A model generated the notes under the pieces. The model made no database searches, was not told the DNA's origin, and saw only the letters and a list, made by a program, of their open reading frames with translations. Position numbers and translations under genes: made by a program. DNA of 7,875 nucleotides from Xanthobacteraceae bacterium (GTDB taxonomy: Bacteria; Pseudomonadota; Alphaproteobacteria; Rhizobiales; Xanthobacteraceae): assembly GCA_030043175.1 (NCBI GenBank), contig JASHYD010000395.1:1-7875 (forward strand), written 5' to 3'. Positions 7,160-7,875 of this stretch are shown here, in pieces; position 1 is the stretch's first letter, and the number at the start of each line of letters is the position of its first letter.

Positions 7160-7299
7160 CGTGATGACGATGGCGAGTGCTGTTGCCGCTGCGTACTTGC
7201 GCAGTGCTGGTACACGTCAAAGATGACAGTTGCCGCGCCCAACACCTTTCTCTTTAGTTTCTCACCGGCCTCTGGCCGACCCGCCCTGCATGAAACGGT

Positions 7300-7328
7300 T
7301 TTCCACCGTTGCGTGCCGGTCATATAAT
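7300..7328 (+). promoter_or_regulatory. Sigma-70-type promoter in front of the IS110 leader
   Basis: A perfect TATAAT box at 7323-7328 follows TTTCCA (7300-7305, four of six matches to TTGACA) after a 17-base spacer. Transcription would start near 7335, about 185 bases before the transposase ATG. Perfect -10 boxes are unusual in DNA this rich in GC. A small inverted repeat (AACGG 7294-7298, CCGTT 7306-7310) covers the -35 region. In circularised IS110-group elements the -35 and -10 come from opposite ends, so the -35 here may be only flanking sequence. Confidence 0.5.
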
Positions 7329-7334
7329 TTTTAC

Positions 7335-7519
7335 CGCTGTCGGCACAGAGGTCGATCTTTTCTTGGTGCGGAAGAGCCCGTTCTTTAGTTGGACCCGGGT
7401 ACCTCGAACACCCCCAATTGAAGCCAAGCAGCGGGTAACAACCGCTGTCGGAGCCCGTTTGCTAGAGTTCATTCGTGAGAGGTCCCACGCCGGCGGCGCA
7501 GGTGTGAAAGGGAAGAACG
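7335..7519 (+). ncRNA. Candidate IS110 guide (bridge) RNA leader
   Basis: The stretch between the predicted transcription start and the transposase ATG is non-coding and about 185 nt. That matches the place and size reported for bridge RNAs of IS110-group elements, which base-pair with target and donor DNA for the transposase. Visible structure: AGTTGG (7387-7392) can pair with CCAATT (7414-7419, one G-U) around a 21-nt loop, and CAGCGG (7429-7434) with CCGCTG (7442-7447) around a 7-nt loop. The words ACCGCTGTCGG (7333-7343, 7441-7451) and GAGCCCGTT (7374-7382, 7451-7459) are each repeated, so 7429-7434 could also pair with 7334-7339. The guide loops cannot be assigned without the element ends. 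In the IS1111 subgroup the RNA lies after the gene instead. Confidence 0.35.
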
Positions 7520-7875
7520 ATGGACGTGATGTATGAGCGGGTCGCCGGTCTCGACGTGCACAAGGTGAGAATCGTCGCCTGCGTACGGATCGTGGCTGCC
7601 GGCAAGGTAACCCGGGAATGCCGGACATTCGACACGACGACAGCCGGTCTCGAGGCCTTGCTGAGCTGGCTGACGGAGAGCGGCTGTACCCATGTGGCGA
7701 TGGAAGCGACCGGGGTCTATTGGAAGCCGGTGTGGAATATCCTGAGCGACGGCACGTTCGAGCTGATACTGGCCAATGCGGCTCACATCAAGAACGTTCC
7801 AGGCCGCAAGACGGACATGAACGACGCCGTGTGGATCGCCGATCTCGTCAGTTGCGGATTGATCAAGGCGAGCTT
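7520..7875 (+). CDS. IS110-family transposase (DEDD recombinase), N-terminal part
   Basis: The frame is open from the ATG at 7520 to the window edge, giving 118 residues. AAAGGGAAG provides a ribosome-binding site about 5 bases upstream. GLDVHK holds the first catalytic Asp (12), VAMEATGVYWKPVW the Glu (62), and GRKTDMNDAVWIADL the paired Asp (99 and 102). Together these form the DEDD RuvC-like active site of the IS110/IS1111 family. ANAAHIKNVPGRKTDMNDA is the usual linker of the IS116/IS110/IS902-type branch. The C-terminal transposase domain with its catalytic Ser lies beyond the window. The part seen is intact, without frameshift or stop, unlike the relics to its left, so the element may be active or recently arrived. 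Confidence 0.93.
   Translation, partial: MDVMYERVAGLDVHKVRIVACVRIVAAGKVTRECRTFDTTTAGLEALLSWLTESGCTHVAMEATGVYWKPVWNILSDGTFELILANAAHIKNVPGRKTDMNDAVWIADLVSCGLIKAS

Larger units (their letters stand above)
7320..7875 (+). mobile_element. IS110-family insertion sequence, left part (continues past the window)
   Basis: The element is recognised from its transposase. IS110 elements lack conventional terminal inverted repeats and make no clear target duplication, so the left boundary cannot be fixed by eye. It is placed near the TATAAT box because the sequence changes there from GC-rich spacer to a structured leader. The true edge could lie some tens of bases either way. The right end lies outside the window. 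Confidence 0.55.

Overview
The window looks like chromosomal DNA of a high-GC alphaproteobacterium. The best fit is the Bradyrhizobium/Rhodopseudomonas group. This is judged from protein character and the strong G/C bias at third codon positions, not from a database search. Intact housekeeping or accessory genes alternate with gene relics and, at the right edge, an insertion sequence, so it reads as a decaying accessory zone.

Layout, left to right. The first 323 bases are the C-terminal end of a molybdopterin-binding subunit of the xanthine/aldehyde dehydrogenase type (+). A 436-base spacer follows, holding a strong hairpin, a 16-base dyad and a small reading frame interrupted by TAG. On the minus strand, 760-2745 encodes a 661-residue single-pass membrane protein with a TPR array. 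Minus-strand debris from a tyrosine recombinase lies at about 2769-3145, with an unexplained coding-like block upstream of it. At 3498-4598 (+) is a complete mtnA, methylthioribose-1-phosphate isomerase of the methionine salvage or methylthioadenosine shunt pathway. Converging on it (4669-5170, -) is the frameshifted C-terminal part of an ATZ/TRZ-type amidohydrolase. Next comes an intact TfoX-family gene (5217-5603, -). Its upstream region carries a hairpin just before the ribosome-binding site and three copies of one 10-base word.

From 7159 down to 5792 everything lies on the minus strand: a small cysteine-rich exported protein with paired CX3C motifs, a small exported protein with an Ig/cadherin-like module, a frameshifted helical (possibly HEPN/DUF5677-like) relic, and a frameshifted small conserved protein. 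The spacing suggests one transcription unit.

The right end (7520 to the edge, +) is the start of an IS110-family DEDD transposase. A consensus TATAAT box lies upstream, followed by a structured leader of about 185 nt. That is where IS110-group elements can encode their guide (bridge) RNA.

The two things most worth a second look are this candidate guide-RNA leader and the repeated 10-base motif upstream of tfoX. A third oddity is that nearly all frameshifts in three of the relics are single-base changes in short homopolymers, with no stop codons once the frame is restored. That raises the question of sequence error versus recent decay.
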